Shown here: in pieces, positions 21,256-35,469 of the stretch
How positions within the stretch are numbered: position 1 is the first letter of the stretch
Layout of the letters: each line of letters begins with the position of its first letter
Origin: Leifsonia sp. TF02-11
GTDB taxonomy: Bacteria > Actinomycetota > Actinomycetes > Actinomycetales > Microbacteriaceae
DNA: 64,000 bases
Assembly: GCF_017565305.1 (NCBI RefSeq)
Contig: NZ_JAGEKP010000004.1
Coordinates: 248,001-312,000, forward strand
Direction: 5' to 3'
Notes under the pieces: generated by a model
Told to the model about the DNA's origin: nothing
The model's input: the letters and a program-made list of their open reading frames with translations, nothing else
Database searches by the model: none
Translations under genes and position numbers: made by a program

Positions 21256-23277
21256 TCAGAGGATCTCGGGGTCGTCGAAGCGCACACGGAGGCTGGGAGC
21301 AGGGCGGTAGCCGGGCCGGCCTCCCGGCGCCCTGCGCCGCTGCGTCGCGTTGCGCACCACCGCGGCGCGCACGGCCGCGGCGACGTCGGCCCCGCGGGCG
21401 TACTCGAACCGGAGGATGGCGCGCACCGACTTCTCGTCCACCTCCACCGGGCCGAGGACATCGATCAGCAGGTCGGGGTCCACGGCCTCGAGCACCGTGC
21501 GGACCGCGCTCTCCGCGCCGGTGACGGAGGCGAGCCGCACGGCCGGCGGGAAACGCAGCTGACGGCGGTCGGCCAGCTCCTCGCGGGCGAAATCGACCAG
21601 GCGATCGGTCGCGAAGTCCCGCGCGAGGTCGCCGGACACGCCCACGAGCAGGGTGGGCGCGCCGGCTGCGGCCAGCACCGAAGCGCTGGTCCACCAGCGC
21701 AGGCAGTCCTCTGCAACGTGCAGGGTCTCCCGTGCGAGCATGCGCTCGCCGTCCAGCAGGAGAACGGCCTGGTAGCCGCCCTCGGCGATCGGCTCGGCAC
21801 CGCGGGTGGCGACGACGAGTGCGGGCGCCGACCCGACGCGCAGCACGGGGTGGTCGCCGTCGGCGAGGATCACCCGCGTCCCTGGAAACGCGCGTCCCAG
21901 CTCCTCAGCCGTTCGGCCGGAGCCGGGCGTCACCATGCGCAGCTTCGTGTGCTCGCAGCGTGTGCAGCTCCACTCGGTCGCCAGCGCGCCGCACCATCCG
22001 CACGACGGCGTCGCACCCGCCCGCCGCTGGCCGAGCGGCCCGGAGCACCGCGCGCACCGCGCGGCCTGGCCGCAGTGCGCGCACGAGAGCACCGGCAGGT
22101 AGCCGGGGCGGGCGACCTGCACCAGCACGGGACCCCGCGGCCTGCCGCTCTCACCGCTCAGGGCCTCCCGGGCCGCCCGCCACGCGGACGACGGGATGCG
22201 CGCGGCACGCGCGGCCGGCTCCGACGCACTCTGATTCGCGGTCAGCACGACCTTCGGCGAGAAGGCGCGCTCGGGGCCGGCATCGCGCAGCCAGCCGAGT
22301 TCGACCAGCCGCTGCACCTCCACGCTGCGCACGAGGCCGCTCACCACGAGAGCGCAGCCTTCGAGCTCCTGGCGGACCAGCGCGGCGTCCCTGGCGTGCA
22401 CATACGGGCTCAGCGGCTCCGCCAGCAGCGGGTCGCTGTCCTCCCAGACCACCAGCAGACCCAGCCGGGAAGCCGGCGCGTAGACCACCGACCGGTTCCC
22501 GATGACGATCCGCGGGCCGGACAGGGCCGCGAGGAAGGCCTTGTAGCGGTCGGGGTTCGATTGCGAGGCGTCCGCGCGCACCACTGCGCCCACGGGCGCG
22601 ATCGCCGCCAGCGCAGCCGCCAGCTGCTCCAGGTCGCGGTGGTCCGGGACGGCCACGATCGCCGTCGCGCCGCGGCGCCAGGTCGCAGTGGCGAGGGCCG
22701 CCAGGGTGACGGCCCACTCGCCCACCCAGGTGCCGTCCGGGAGGCGGCTGAGCCGAGGGATCGGCCGGAGCGCGAGGCGCTCCCCCGCCGCGACCGCCGC
22801 CTCCAGAACGCCGCCGGCGTAGCCGCGCACCGGGAAGGGCACCGGCTCGGTCGGCGACTCCCGGGCCGCCTGCGGGGCGCTGGAGGCGTCATCGGCCTGC
22901 TCCCGCGCGGCGAGCCAGGCCTTCTCGACTCGCACCATACGCGCCGGCACCGCGAGTCGCAGGATGTCGCTCGCCGTGCCAGCGCTCCGATCGGCGAGCC
23001 GGCGGGCGAGCCGCCACACCGGCCCCGTCAGGACGGGCACCGGCGAGACGACCGCCTCGATCGGGCTCAGAGTGCCGGAGAACGCCGCATCCGGCTCCGC
23101 GAGCTCCACGACGAACCCGTCGGCGACACGTCCGGCCGACCGCAGAGGAACGCGCACGCGGACGCCCGGTCGCACCTGCCCGGCGAGTTCCGCGGGAACG
23201 CTGTAGTCGAACAGGTGGTCGAGCTGCGGGAGCGGCGAGTCGAGGACGACGCGAGCGACCGTCGCGGCCGCCTCCAC
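21256..23277 (-). CDS. priA: Primosomal protein N' (PriA), actinobacterial form without a Walker A motif
   Basis: Replication-restart protein of 673 residues. The N-terminal DNA-binding domain (LDHLFDYSVP, RPGVRVRVPL) and a cysteine cluster with four CxxC pairs (CAHCG, CARC, CGWCG, CTRC at about residues 385-430) are intact, matching the PriA zinc region. In the helicase part I find no GxGKT/S loop where one is expected, near PDHRDLEQLA. Actinobacterial PriA proteins are often described as lacking helicase motifs, so this is likely a structural restart protein rather than an active helicase. The GTG start lies 1 nt after the metK stop. Confidence 0.9.
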   Translation of the reverse strand: MEAAATVARVVLDSPLPQLDHLFDYSVPAELAGQVRPGVRVRVPLRSAGRVADGFVVELAEPDAAFSGTLSPIEAVVSPVPVLTGPVWRLARRLADRSAGTASDILRLAVPARMVRVEKAWLAAREQADDASSAPQAARESPTEPVPFPVRGYAGGVLEAAVAAGERLALRPIPRLSRLPDGTWVGEWAVTLAALATATWRRGATAIVAVPDHRDLEQLAAALAAIAPVGAVVRADASQSNPDRYKAFLAALSGPRIVIGNRSVVYAPASRLGLLVVWEDSDPLLAEPLSPYVHARDAALVRQELEGCALVVSGLVRSVEVQRLVELGWLRDAGPERAFSPKVVLTANQSASEPAARAARIPSSAWRAAREALSGESGRPRGPVLVQVARPGYLPVLSCAHCGQAARCARCSGPLGQRRAGATPSCGWCGALATEWSCTRCEHTKLRMVTPGSGRTAEELGRAFPGTRVILADGDHPVLRVGSAPALVVATRGAEPIAEGGYQAVLLLDGERMLARETLHVAEDCLRWWTSASVLAAAGAPTLLVGVSGDLARDFATDRLVDFAREELADRRQLRFPPAVRLASVTGAESAVRTVLEAVDPDLLIDVLGPVEVDEKSVRAILRFEYARGADVAAAVRAAVVRNATQRRRAPGGRPGYRPAPSLRVRFDDPEIL

Positions 23278-23278
23278 G

Positions 23279-24472
23279 CTAGAGCCCTGCGGCGGAGCGC
23301 AGGTCGTCGACGCGGTCCAGCCGCTCCCAGGTGAAGTCGGGGAGTTCGCGCCCGAAGTGGCCGTAGGTCGCCGTCTGCGCGTAGATCGGCCGCAGCAGGT
23401 CGAGGTCGCGCACGATGGCGGCGGGGCGCAGGTCGAACACTTCGCGGATCGCGCGGATGATCCGCTCGTCGGGGACCGTTCCCGTGCCGAAGGTCTCCAC
23501 GTACAGGCCGACAGGTGCCGCCTTGCCGATCGCGTACGCCACCTGGACCTCGAGTCGGTCGGCGAGGCCGGCCGCGACGGCGTTCTTGGCCACCCAGCGC
23601 ATCGCGTACGCCGCCGAGCGGTCGACCTTCGACGGGTCCTTGCCGGAGAACGCCCCACCGCCGTGACGGCTGGCACCGCCGTAGGTGTCGACGATGATCT
23701 TGCGGCCGGTGAGGCCGGCGTCGCCCTTGGGGCCGCCGATCTCGAACCGGCCGGTCGGGTTGATGAGCGTGCGGATGTGTGCGGTGTCGAGCCCGGCGGC
23801 ATGCATGACCGGCGCGATGACCTCCTCGACGACCTCCGCCTGCAGCTGCTCGCTGGAGACGTGGGGCGCGTGCTGGGTGGAGAGCACGACGGTCTCGACC
23901 GAACGCGGCGTGTAGCCCTCGTAGCCGATCGTCACCTGGGTCTTGCCGTCGGGCCGCAGGTAGTCGAGCGTGCCGTCTTTGCGCACGGCGGCGAGGCGTT
24001 CGGCCAGCCGATGGGCCAGCCAGATCGGCAGCGGCATGTACTGCGGCGTCTCGGTGGTGGCGAAACCGAACATGATGCCCTGGTCGCCGGCCCCCTGCCG
24101 GTCGAGGTCGTCGATGCTCTGCTCCGCTCGCGACTCCAGCGCGTTGTCGACGCCCTGCGCGATGTCGGGCGACTGCGCGCCGATGGAGACGGAGACACCG
24201 CACTGGGTGCCGTCGAAGCTGACGTCGGAGGAGTCGTAGCCGATCTCGACGATCTTCTCGCGCACCAGGGCGGGGATCTCGACGTAGCCCTTGGTCGTCA
24301 CCTCGCCCGCGATGTGTACCAGCCCCGTGGTCACCAGTGTCTCGACGGCGACCCGGCTCTGCGGGTCCACCGCGATCAACGCATCGAGGATGCTGTCGGA
24401 GATCTGGTCGCAGATCTTGTCCGGGTGCCCCTCGGTGACCGACTCGGACGTGAAGAGACGCAGATCTGTCAT
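23279..24472 (-). CDS. metK: S-adenosylmethionine synthetase
   Basis: Makes S-adenosylmethionine from methionine and ATP, the methyl donor for RsmB encoded nearby. The 397-residue protein has [17 protein letters not shown] at the N-terminus, [10 protein letters not shown] (the ATP-binding hexapeptide GAGDQG) and [22 protein letters not shown] lies just upstream of the ATG. coaBC is 56 nt upstream. Confidence 0.98.
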   Translation of the reverse strand: MTDLRLFTSESVTEGHPDKICDQISDSILDALIAVDPQSRVAVETLVTTGLVHIAGEVTTKGYVEIPALVREKIVEIGYDSSDVSFDGTQCGVSVSIGAQSPDIAQGVDNALESRAEQSIDDLDRQGAGDQGIMFGFATTETPQYMPLPIWLAHRLAERLAAVRKDGTLDYLRPDGKTQVTIGYEGYTPRSVETVVLSTQHAPHVSSEQLQAEVVEEVIAPVMHAAGLDTAHIRTLINPTGRFEIGGPKGDAGLTGRKIIVDTYGGASRHGGGAFSGKDPSKVDRSAAYAMRWVAKNAVAAGLADRLEVQVAYAIGKAAPVGLYVETFGTGTVPDERIIRAIREVFDLRPAAIVRDLDLLRPIYAQTATYGHFGRELPDFTWERLDRVDDLRSAAGL

Positions 24473-24528
24473 TGTGCTCCTTGATCGCGGCGCGGAGAAA
24501 GTCCGGGATGCCGTGGCTCGGTCGTCGA

Positions 24529-25824
24529 TTACACGACGACGTCGAGGATACGGTCGGCCACCGACAGCTTGCTCCCCGAGGCCTCCATCACTATATCGCC
24601 GCCCTTGCGGAGCACCACGACTTCGTTGCTCTCCGTTGCGAAGCCCTGGTCCCAGCCCACCTGGTTGAGCACGAGGAAGTCGCTGCCCTTGGCGGCGAGC
24701 TTCGTGCGGCCCAGCTCGATCAGGGTCGACGGGTCCGGCTCGGTCTCCGCGGCGAACCCCACGACGACCTGGCCGTCGCGGCGGGTGGCCGAGAGCCCCG
24801 CGAGGATGTCGGGGTTGGCGACGAGCTCGATGCTCAGCGTGTCGCCGGCCTCGGACTTCTTGATCTTGGAGTCGCGCATCACCGCCGGCCGGTAGTCGGC
24901 GACGGCCGCCGTCATCACGACGATGTCGGCCGAGCGTGCGGCCTCTGTCACCGCCTCCTGCAGTTCGAGCGCGGTCTGAACCTCGACCAGTTCCACACCC
25001 TCCGGAGGGTCGACCTCCAGGTGCGCGGCGATGAGCACGACGTCGGCGCCGCGCGCCTGAGCCGCTGCGGCGACGGCGACGCCCTGGCGTCCGCTCGAAC
25101 GATTGCCGAGGAACCGCACCGGGTCGAGCGGCTCCCTGGTTCCCCCCGCCGTCACGACGATGCGCTTGCCCGCGAGGTCAACGCCGCCGCGGGGCAGCCG
25201 GGAGGCCTCGTTGGCGCGCCGCCGCTCGGAGAGCACGACGACGTCGGCGACCGGCTCGGGGACGGCGGAGACGGCGAGTCGCGGCGAGATCCCGGCCGCA
25301 CGCAACGCGGCACGCACGATGACGTCGGGCTCCTCCAGGCGGCCGGGACCGGAGTCGGCTCCGGTGAGCTGCCCGGAGGCCGGCCCGACGACGGTGACGC
25401 CGCGGCTGCGGAGTGTGGCGACGTTGGCGACGGTCGCGGGGTTGCGCCACATCTCGGTGTGCATCGCCGGCGCGACGACCAGAGGCGCCGTCGAGGCCAG
25501 GACGGTGTTGCCGAGCAGGTCGTCGGCGATGCCGGCCGCCAGCTTGGCGAGCGTGTTGGCGGTCGCCGGCGCGATCACGATCAGGTCGGCCGACTGGCCG
25601 ATGGCGACATGTCGCACCTCGGCCACGCCCTCGTAGAGGTCGGTCGCCACCGGGTTTCGACTGATCGCCTCGAGCGTCGGGCGGCCGACGAACCGCAGCG
25701 CGGCCTCCGTCGCGACGACGTGGACCGAGTGCCCTTCGAGGACGAGAGCGCGGATGACGCCGACGGCCTTGTACGCGGCGATGCCGCCGGTCACTCCGAC
25801 GACGATGGTCAATCGTGGGCTCAC
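24529..25824 (-). CDS. coaBC: Bifunctional phosphopantothenoylcysteine decarboxylase/phosphopantothenate-cysteine ligase
   Basis: Carries out two steps of coenzyme A synthesis. The 431-residue protein has the FMN-dependent decarboxylase domain first ([22 protein letters not shown], the GNTVLAS region) and the ligase domain after about residue 215 ([36 protein letters not shown]). The start is GTG with GGGGGAG 8 nt upstream. The 132 nt to rpoZ have no gene. Confidence 0.96.
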   Translation of the reverse strand: MSPRLTIVVGVTGGIAAYKAVGVIRALVLEGHSVHVVATEAALRFVGRPTLEAISRNPVATDLYEGVAEVRHVAIGQSADLIVIAPATANTLAKLAAGIADDLLGNTVLASTAPLVVAPAMHTEMWRNPATVANVATLRSRGVTVVGPASGQLTGADSGPGRLEEPDVIVRAALRAAGISPRLAVSAVPEPVADVVVLSERRRANEASRLPRGGVDLAGKRIVVTAGGTREPLDPVRFLGNRSSGRQGVAVAAAAQARGADVVLIAAHLEVDPPEGVELVEVQTALELQEAVTEAARSADIVVMTAAVADYRPAVMRDSKIKKSEAGDTLSIELVANPDILAGLSATRRDGQVVVGFAAETEPDPSTLIELGRTKLAAKGSDFLVLNQVGWDQGFATESNEVVVLRKGGDIVMEASGSKLSVADRILDVVV

Positions 25825-25956
25825 GGCGGCATCTCCCCCTATCGGCTGCCGGGTGTCCGGCTGCGATCGTACGGCTGCACTGGGCGCGCCGGTCTCGGCG
25901 CTGGTTCTGAAGCGCTGGTTCAGCGGCTCACAGTCTGCGGGACTCGGTGAGTCGGG

Positions 25957-26217
25957 TCACTCCGCGGCGAGCGGCTTGATGACGAGCTTGTCCTCGTTGA
26001 TCTCGTGCAGCGCCACCGACAGCGGCTTGTCGTCGACCGAGGAGTCGACCAGCGGCCCGACGTTGTCGAACAGGCTGCCCTCGTGGAGGTCGGCGTAGTA
26101 GTCGTTGATCTGACGCGCACGCTTGGAGGCGAAGATGACGAGCGCGTACTTGGACTCGACACGGGCCAGGAGGTCGTCGATCGGCGGGTCGATGATGCCG
26201 TTGTTGCTGGTTGCCAT
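25957..26217 (-). CDS. rpoZ: RNA polymerase omega subunit
   Basis: Binds beta prime and helps RNA polymerase assembly and, in many bacteria, the response to ppGpp. The 86-residue protein has [20 protein letters not shown] followed by [11 protein letters not shown], the conserved omega core, and an acidic C-terminus. It lies downstream of gmk, the normal actinobacterial order, with a possible -10 of its own in the 105-nt gap. Confidence 0.96.
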   Translation of the reverse strand: MATSNNGIIDPPIDDLLARVESKYALVIFASKRARQINDYYADLHEGSLFDNVGPLVDSSVDDKPLSVALHEINEDKLVIKPLAAE

Positions 26218-26298
26218 GCGGAAACCCTCTCTGTTCGTGCTTCCGGCTCGTGAGTGCGGAGCGCGGAGAACCTGTGGACGGCGCCGGATGCGGCGCGC

Positions 26299-26304
26299 AC
26301 TGTA
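26299..26304 (-). promoter_or_regulatory. Candidate -10 (TACAGT) upstream of rpoZ
   Basis: TACAGT lies on the minus strand within the otherwise empty 105-nt gmk-rpoZ gap, about 80 nt before the rpoZ ATG. No clear -35 is seen. Confidence 0.25.
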
Positions 26305-26322
26305 TTTCTGAGACTCGGTGGC

Positions 26323-27270
26323 CTACGGGCGCGACGGCGCCGCGCGGACATTCATCAAGTCTACGACCTCGCGAGCGGCGTCGGCGACCGTGTGGTTGAC
26401 GACCCGGTAGTCGAACTCGTCCTGGGCGGCCAGCTCGACCTTCGCGGTCTCCAGCCGGCGCTGCTGTTCCGCGGCGTCCTCCGTGCCGCGCCCGATGAGC
26501 CGGCGCACCAGTTCGTCCCAGGTGGGAGGGAGCAGGAAGATGAGCCTGGCCTCCGGCATCGACTCGCGCACCTGGCGAGCGCCCTGGAGGTCGATCTCGA
26601 GCAGCACGCTCCTGCCCTGCTCCAGCGCCCTCTCGATCGGAGCGCGCGGCGTGCCGTAGCGGTAGGCGTTGTGGACGGTGGCGTGCTCCAACAGCTCGCC
26701 CTCGGCGATCATGCGGTCGAACTCGGCGTCGTCGACGAAGTAGTAGTTGACGCCGTCGACCTCGCCGGGTCGCGGTGCCCGCGTGGTCGCCGACACCGAC
26801 AGGAGGACGTCGGGGTAGTTCTCGCGGATGTAGGTCGACACCGTGCCCTTGCCGACGGCGGTCGGGCCGGCGAGGACGACCAGCTGATTGCGGCGACGTC
26901 CGACCTTGCTCTCGCGTTCGATCAGGAACTCGCGCAGCTTGAGACGCTGATGGCGGCCGAGGCCGCCGAGGCGCTTCGCCGGCGAGATCGACAGCTTCTG
27001 CAGGGCTTCCTGCATCTTCGTCGTTCCGATGGCCGGGACGCTGAGCAGGAACTCGGTGACGCGGAGGCGCCCCTCGACGCCGTCGGGCGCGGCGGTCGCG
27101 TGGTCGAGGACGACCAGCGGGGACACCTCACGCGCGGCGATCGCGTTCTTCACGGCCGCGCGTGCGCGTCGGGCGGCGATCGCGGCGGCCGACGCCGCCG
27201 CGCGGTCGACCTCGGGCGGCGCGGGCCGGGACGACGGGGTCCGAACCGGCTCGGACTGGGGCTCAGCCAT
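26323..27270 (-). CDS. gmk: Fused mIHF-type DNA-binding domain and guanylate kinase
   Basis: At 315 residues this is about 110-120 longer than ordinary guanylate kinases. The kinase part (about residue 125 on) has the P-loop GPTAVGKGT at 135-143, [22 protein letters not shown] and [13 protein letters not shown], and makes GDP from GMP. Residues about 22-118 resemble actinobacterial integration host factor: an arginine-rich helix ([13 protein letters not shown]), [20 protein letters not shown], and [16 protein letters not shown], the helix-two-turn-helix DNA-binding part. In Mycobacterium mihF and gmk are separate adjacent genes in the same order, which supports a fusion rather than a wrong start. 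The ATG overlaps pyrF by 3 nt past its stop codon start; no internal ATG or GTG clearly restarts the kinase. Confidence 0.9.
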   Translation of the reverse strand: MAEPQSEPVRTPSSRPAPPEVDRAAASAAAIAARRARAAVKNAIAAREVSPLVVLDHATAAPDGVEGRLRVTEFLLSVPAIGTTKMQEALQKLSISPAKRLGGLGRHQRLKLREFLIERESKVGRRRNQLVVLAGPTAVGKGTVSTYIRENYPDVLLSVSATTRAPRPGEVDGVNYYFVDDAEFDRMIAEGELLEHATVHNAYRYGTPRAPIERALEQGRSVLLEIDLQGARQVRESMPEARLIFLLPPTWDELVRRLIGRGTEDAAEQQRRLETAKVELAAQDEFDYRVVNHTVADAAREVVDLMNVRAAPSRP

Positions 27271-28140
27271 GGCTGGCGCGCACCTCCCCCGCGCGACGCG
27301 AGACGGCCTCGGCGAGCCGGCCGGGGCCGGCGCTCAGCAGGCCCCGGGATTCGCTCACGATCACGCCGGGCGCGAACGCGCCGAAGAGACGTCGGACGTC
27401 CTCGACCTTCGCGCCCTGGTGCCCGAAGCCGGGCGCGAGCACCGGGAAGGCCGGGTCGACGGCGACGGCGGTGTCGATGCCGTAGTCGCCGAGCGCGACC
27501 GTGGCACCGAGGACCAGGCCGACGGTGCCGAACGGATGCGGAGGCTGAGCCTGGTTGAACGCATGCACGTCTTCGATGATCGCACGAGCCACGGTCCTCC
27601 CGGCACGGGGTCCGTCCGCGACGACCGCCTGCTGCACGGTCGCCGCCTCCGGGTTGGAGGTCGCGGCGAGCACGAACAGCCCCTTCCCCGTCTGCTCCGC
27701 AAACCGCATCGGGTCGTCGAGAGAGCCGACGCCCTGGAACGCGGCGACCGTCAGCGCGTCGGCCTCCAGCGGAGAACCCGGGGTGAGCCAGGCCTCCGCG
27801 TAGGCGGCGACGCTCGTTCCGATGTCGCCGCGCTTGGCGTCGGCGATCACGAGCAGGCCGGCCGCGCGCGCCGCGCGGAGCACGTCCTCCAGCGCCGCAT
27901 AGCCCGCCGACCCGTAGCGCTCGAAGAACGCCACCTGCGGCTTGACGATTCCGGCACGGCCGGCCACGGCCTCCACCGCGCGGAGTCCGAATTCCCGCAC
28001 TCCGGCGGCGGACGCGTCCAGCCCCCAGTCCGCCAGCAGGTGCGCGTGCGGGTCGATGCCGACGCACAGGCGCCCGTGTTCGGCGAACACGCCGGCCAGG
28101 CGGTCGCCGAAGGAGGCGGCTGCGGAGTTCGCGGCGTCCG

Positions 28141-28144
<4 letters not shown>
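27263..28144 (-). CDS. pyrF: Orotidine 5'-phosphate decarboxylase (type 2)
   Basis: Last step of UMP synthesis. The 293-residue length and [12 protein letters not shown] (catalytic Lys/Asp pair) place it in the longer type 2 family common in actinobacteria. CVGIDPH at the N-terminus and [10 protein letters not shown] near the C-terminus bind substrate phosphate. The start is GTG and forms a GTGA overlap with carB; the 3' end overlaps gmk by 8 nt. Confidence 0.97.
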
Positions 28145-31421
<3,277 letters not shown>

Positions 31422-31422
<1 letters not shown>

Positions 31423-32597
31423 CAGTCGTTCTCCTGGGTGGTGGTGTCGTTCGGGACCTCTCTCGCGGACTCCACCGCGCGAATCATGTCCAGGAACCGG
31501 TCGAACAGGTAGTTGGCGTCGTGCGGGCCGGCCGCAGCCTCCGGGTGGTACTGCACGCTGAACGCATTGATGTCGAGGCAGTTGAGGCCCTCGACCACGT
31601 TGTCGTTGAGGCTGAAGTGGCTGACCTCCACCGTGCCGAAGCCGGCGGGCGAATCGAAGGTCGCATCGATCGGCGCCTTGACCGCGAACCCGTGGTTCTG
31701 CGCCGTGATCTCGACGCGTCCCGTGCGCTTGTCGAGCACCGGCTGGTTGATGCCGCGGTGTCCGAACGGGAGCTTGTAGGTGGTGAGGCCGAGCGCGCGG
31801 CCGAGGAGCTGGTTGCCGAAGCAGATGCCGAAGTAGGGCACGCCGGCGCGCAGCGTCTCCTGGAGGAGCGCGACGTGCTTGTCGGAGGCCTGCGGGTCGC
31901 CCGGGCCGTTCGAGAAGAATAGGGCGGACGGCTTCAGGCTCAGCACGTGCTCGGCGGTGACCTGCTGTGGGAGGACGTGCACGTCGAGCCCGCGGGCTGC
32001 GAGGTTCTCGAGGGTGGACTTCTTCACGCCCAGGTCGAGGACTGCGACGGAGCCGACGCGCTCGCCGACCGCCTGGACCGTGTACGGCTCGACGGTGGAG
32101 ACCTCCGCCGACAGGTTGCGGCCGGACATCTTCGCGCCGGAGAGCACGAGCTCCAGCTGCTCCGAGTCGCTCAGGCCGAAGTCGTCGCCGGAGAAGATCC
32201 CGGCGCGCATGGCGCCCGCCGACCGGATGTGCCGCGTGACAGCGCGGGTGTCGATGCCGCTGATGCCCACGACGCCCTGCTCGACGAGGTCGTCGTCGAG
32301 GCTGCGCTGCGCGCGGAAATTGGAGACGACGCGGCTGGGCTCGCGGACGACGAAGCCGTCCACCCAGATCCGCCGGGACTCCATGTCCTCGTCGTTGGTG
32401 CCGGTGTTGCCGATGTGCGGCGCCGTCATCAGGACGATCTGGCCCGCGTAGGACGGGTCGGTGAGGGTCTCCTGGTAGCCGGTCATGCCGGTGGCGAAGA
32501 CCGCCTCGCCGAGCGTGCGGCCACGGGCGCCGTAGGCCCGGCCCACATAGCGCTTCCCGTCTTCGAGGACGAGGACGGCGGGTTCTGCTGCGGCCAC
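31422..32597 (-). CDS. carA: Carbamoyl phosphate synthase small subunit
   Basis: The glutaminase subunit, releasing ammonia that tunnels to CarB. The 391-residue protein has an N-terminal CPSase domain ([18 protein letters not shown]) and a class I glutamine amidotransferase domain with nucleophile cysteine in [11 protein letters not shown] and [12 protein letters not shown] carrying the histidine/glutamate pair. GTG start with GGAGG upstream, 1 nt after the preceding stop. Confidence 0.98.
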
Positions 32598-32598
32598 G

Positions 32599-33126
32599 TC
32601 ACACCTCCCTTTCGGTGCTGTCGCCCGGCGTGCTGTCCGCCGGGATGATGTCTTCGACGGCCGAGGTCAACCGACCCCGGCCGGCCGGGTCCACGACCCG
32701 GAAGTAGCTGTCGGCGGCCGCGCCGCCGCTGGTCGTCCAGCCGAGGCGGACGAGGCCGTCCCGCTCCACGACGCGGTCGATCGCGACGGTCGACGCGCCG
32801 ATGCCGGTCAGGGCGGCGGCGGGGATGAACACGGGCTGCTCGCCCGTCACACGCAGCTGCACGCCGTCGACCGATACCTCGACGGTGCCCCTGCCGCGGT
32901 ACGAGAGTCCGGGCAGGGCGAGGCGCTCCAGCGGCTCCCCCGACGCGGTCGTCGCGACGTAGAGCACCTCCGCGGAGGCGGTCACCGCCGGCACCGACTC
33001 GGGAGCCGGGTAGCCGCCGCCGGCGGGCGCGTCGCGGCGGACGCGCCGACGCCAGCCGACGATCGCGAGGACGAGCACGACGATGACGACGAGCAGGATG
33101 CCGATCGTCGGCAGGAGCTTATCCAC
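32599..33126 (-). CDS. Membrane protein of the pyr operon (PH-like)
   Basis: A 175-residue protein with one N-terminal transmembrane segment (about residues 6-24, [16 protein letters not shown]), a basic stop-transfer patch, and a beta-rich domain. A membrane protein between pyrC and carA is conserved in actinobacteria, including Mycobacterium. The beta-rich part resembles the PH-like fold described for this family, but its function is unknown. It overlaps pyrC by 8 nt and is followed by carA after 1 nt, so it is firmly inside the operon. Confidence 0.8.
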   Translation of the reverse strand: MDKLLPTIGILLVVIVVLVLAIVGWRRRVRRDAPAGGGYPAPESVPAVTASAEVLYVATTASGEPLERLALPGLSYRGRGTVEVSVDGVQLRVTGEQPVFIPAAALTGIGASTVAIDRVVERDGLVRLGWTTSGGAAADSYFRVVDPAGRGRLTSAVEDIIPADSTPGDSTEREV

Positions 33127-34462
33127 GGGCCGCCTCCAGCTCGTCGACGACCGTGCCGTCGAGCACGGTCGCGTAGCCGCGGTGGAAGGTGGCGACGACG
33201 CGGCCGGGGAGCGTCATGGACAGGTACGGCGAGTTGACGCCCTTTCCGGCGAGGTCGGCCGTCGAGAACGCACGCGTCGCGGTCGGGTCGTACAGGAACA
33301 GCTCGGCGGGCGCCCCGGCCTCGAGCGGGAGGCCGTGGCCCTGCAGGCGTCCGATCCGCGCCGGGGTCGACGAGAGCACGCGCGCGATGTCGGCCCAGTC
33401 GAGCAGTCCGTTGTCGACCACGGACGCCTGGACGACCGACAGGGCCGACTCCAGACCGACCATGCCGAACGCGGCGGCGTCCCACTCGCAGTCCTTCGCC
33501 TCCACCGGGTGCGGGGCGTGGTCGGTCGCGACGATGTCGATGGTGCCGTCGGCGAGGCCGGCACGCAACGCCTCCACATCCTCCGCGCTGCGCAGCGGAG
33601 GGTTGACCTTGTACCTGGCGTCGTAGCCGGAGGCCAGCTCCTCGGTCAGCAGCAGGTGGTGCGGTGTCACCTCGGCCGTCACGTCCACCCCGCGGGCCTT
33701 GGCCCAGCGGATGACGTCGACCGATCCCGCCGTCGACACGTGGCAGACGTGCAGGCGCGAGCCGACGTGCTCGGCGAGGAGCACATCGCGCGCGATGATC
33801 GACTCCTCCGCCACCGCCGGCCAGCCGGTGAGCCCCAGCTCGCCGGACAGCGCCCCCTCGTTCATCTGCGCGCCCTCGGTGAGTCGGGGCTCCTGCGCGT
33901 GCTGGGCGATGACGCCGCCGAACGCCTTGACGTACTCGAGCGCGCGGCGCATCAGCAGCGGGTCGGAGACGCACTTGCCGTCGTCGGAGAACACCCGCAC
34001 CCGCGCCCGGGAGTCGGCCATCGCGCCGAGCTCGGCGAGCCGCTCCCCCGCAAGTCCGACGGTCACGGCGCCGATGGGCTGCACGGTCGCGTAACCGGCC
34101 GCCTCGCCGAGGCTGAGCACCTGCTCCACCACGCCTGCGGTGTCGGCGACAGGAGAGGTGTTCGCCATCGGGAAGACCGCCGTGAACCCTCCCGCCGCGG
34201 CCGCGCGCGTGCCGGTGAGCACCGTCTCGCTCTGCTCGTAGCCGGGCTCGCGCAGATGGGTGTGGAGGTCGACGAGCCCGGGAAGGGCGATCAGGCCGTC
34301 CGCGTCGATCACGGTGGCACCGGCCGCCGACGCCTCGGCGCCGGTCGCGGCGATCCGCCCCCCGGCGAGGAGGAGGTCGGTGCGGGTGCCGTCGGCCAGC
34401 GAGGCGCCCCTGATCAGGTACTGCTGGCTCACCTTGTCACTCCTGTACACACCGTCATTCAT
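33119..34462 (-). CDS. pyrC: Dihydroorotase
   Basis: Cyclises carbamoyl aspartate to dihydroorotate. The 447-residue type I enzyme has the metal-binding [34 protein letters not shown] and the catalytic TDHAPHP. The ATG overlaps the pyrB stop by 4 nt; an internal GTG a few codons in (VSQQYLIRG) would also give a complete domain, so the first ten residues are uncertain. Confidence 0.96.
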   Translation of the reverse strand: MNDGVYRSDKVSQQYLIRGASLADGTRTDLLLAGGRIAATGAEASAAGATVIDADGLIALPGLVDLHTHLREPGYEQSETVLTGTRAAAAGGFTAVFPMANTSPVADTAGVVEQVLSLGEAAGYATVQPIGAVTVGLAGERLAELGAMADSRARVRVFSDDGKCVSDPLLMRRALEYVKAFGGVIAQHAQEPRLTEGAQMNEGALSGELGLTGWPAVAEESIIARDVLLAEHVGSRLHVCHVSTAGSVDVIRWAKARGVDVTAEVTPHHLLLTEELASGYDARYKVNPPLRSAEDVEALRAGLADGTIDIVATDHAPHPVEAKDCEWDAAAFGMVGLESALSVVQASVVDNGLLDWADIARVLSSTPARIGRLQGHGLPLEAGAPAELFLYDPTATRAFSTADLAGKGVNSPYLSMTLPGRVVATFHRGYATVLDGTVVDELEAARG

Positions 34463-35469
34463 CGCGCACCGCCGTCCACCGGGGGCTCTTCTCTCGTCTG
34501 CCGCTCTTCCTGGGTCCTGCGGCCGTCCCGATCGCCGCCGGACAGCAGCAGGTACAGCGCCGCCATCCGCACGGACACACCGTTGGCGACCTGCTCCCGC
34601 ACCGTCGACCGCGGCGAGTCGGCGGCTGCCGCCGAGATCTCCAGCCCGCGGTTCATCGGTCCGGGGTGCATCACAATGCTATCCGCCCCGAGCCGCGCCA
34701 GTCGCTCCTCGTCGAGTCCCCAGCGCCTGGCGTACTCGCGCTCGGTCGGGAAGAAGGCGGCGTGCATGCGCTCGCCCTGGATGCGGAGCATCATCACCAC
34801 GTCCGGCCCCGCGTCGATCGCGCTGTCCAGGTCGTAGCCGATGGCGGCCGGCCAGCTCGACACGTCGACAGGGAGCAGCGTGGGCGGGGCGACCAGCGTC
34901 ACGTCAGCCCCGAGGGTCTGCAGCAGCCACACATTCGACCTCGCGACCCGGGAGTGCAGGATGTCGCCGACGATCGTGACACGCACCCCGTCGAGGTCCC
35001 GGCCCCTGGAGCCGCGGCCGTGCAGCCTGCGACGCATCGTGAAGGCGTCGAGCAGTGCCTGCGTGGGGTGCTCGTGCATTCCGTCGCCCGCGTTCAGCAC
35101 GCCGGCGTCGATCCAGCCGCTGGTCGCCAGCGTCTGCGGCGCCCCGGAGGCGCTGTGCCGCACGACGACGGCGTCGGCGCCCATCGCGGCGAGCGTCTGG
35201 GCGGTGTCCTTCAGGCTCTCGCCCTTGGAGACGCTCGACCCCTTGGCCGAGAAGTTGATCACGTCGGCGGAGAGCCGCTTGGCCGCTGCCTCGAACGAGA
35301 TGCGCGTGCGGGTCGAGTCCTCGAAGAACAGATTCACGACCGTCTTGCCGCGCAGCGTCGGGAGCTTCTTGACCTCGCGGTCCTGCACGTCGGCCATGTC
35401 TTCGGCGACGTCGAGCAGAGTGATGGCGTCGTCGCGCGACAGCGTCTTGGTGCTGAGCAGGTGCCTCAT
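34459..35469 (-). CDS. pyrB: Aspartate carbamoyltransferase
   Basis: Joins carbamoyl phosphate and aspartate. The 336-residue catalytic chain has [13 protein letters not shown] (carbamoyl phosphate binding), [14 protein letters not shown] and [11 protein letters not shown]. The last 25 residues are a charged extension unlike the core. No pyrI regulatory chain is present, so control is expected through PyrR. Overlaps pyrR and pyrC by 4 nt each. Confidence 0.97.
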   Translation of the reverse strand: MRHLLSTKTLSRDDAITLLDVAEDMADVQDREVKKLPTLRGKTVVNLFFEDSTRTRISFEAAAKRLSADVINFSAKGSSVSKGESLKDTAQTLAAMGADAVVVRHSASGAPQTLATSGWIDAGVLNAGDGMHEHPTQALLDAFTMRRRLHGRGSRGRDLDGVRVTIVGDILHSRVARSNVWLLQTLGADVTLVAPPTLLPVDVSSWPAAIGYDLDSAIDAGPDVVMMLRIQGERMHAAFFPTEREYARRWGLDEERLARLGADSIVMHPGPMNRGLEISAAAADSPRSTVREQVANGVSVRMAALYLLLSGGDRDGRRTQEERQTREEPPVDGGAR

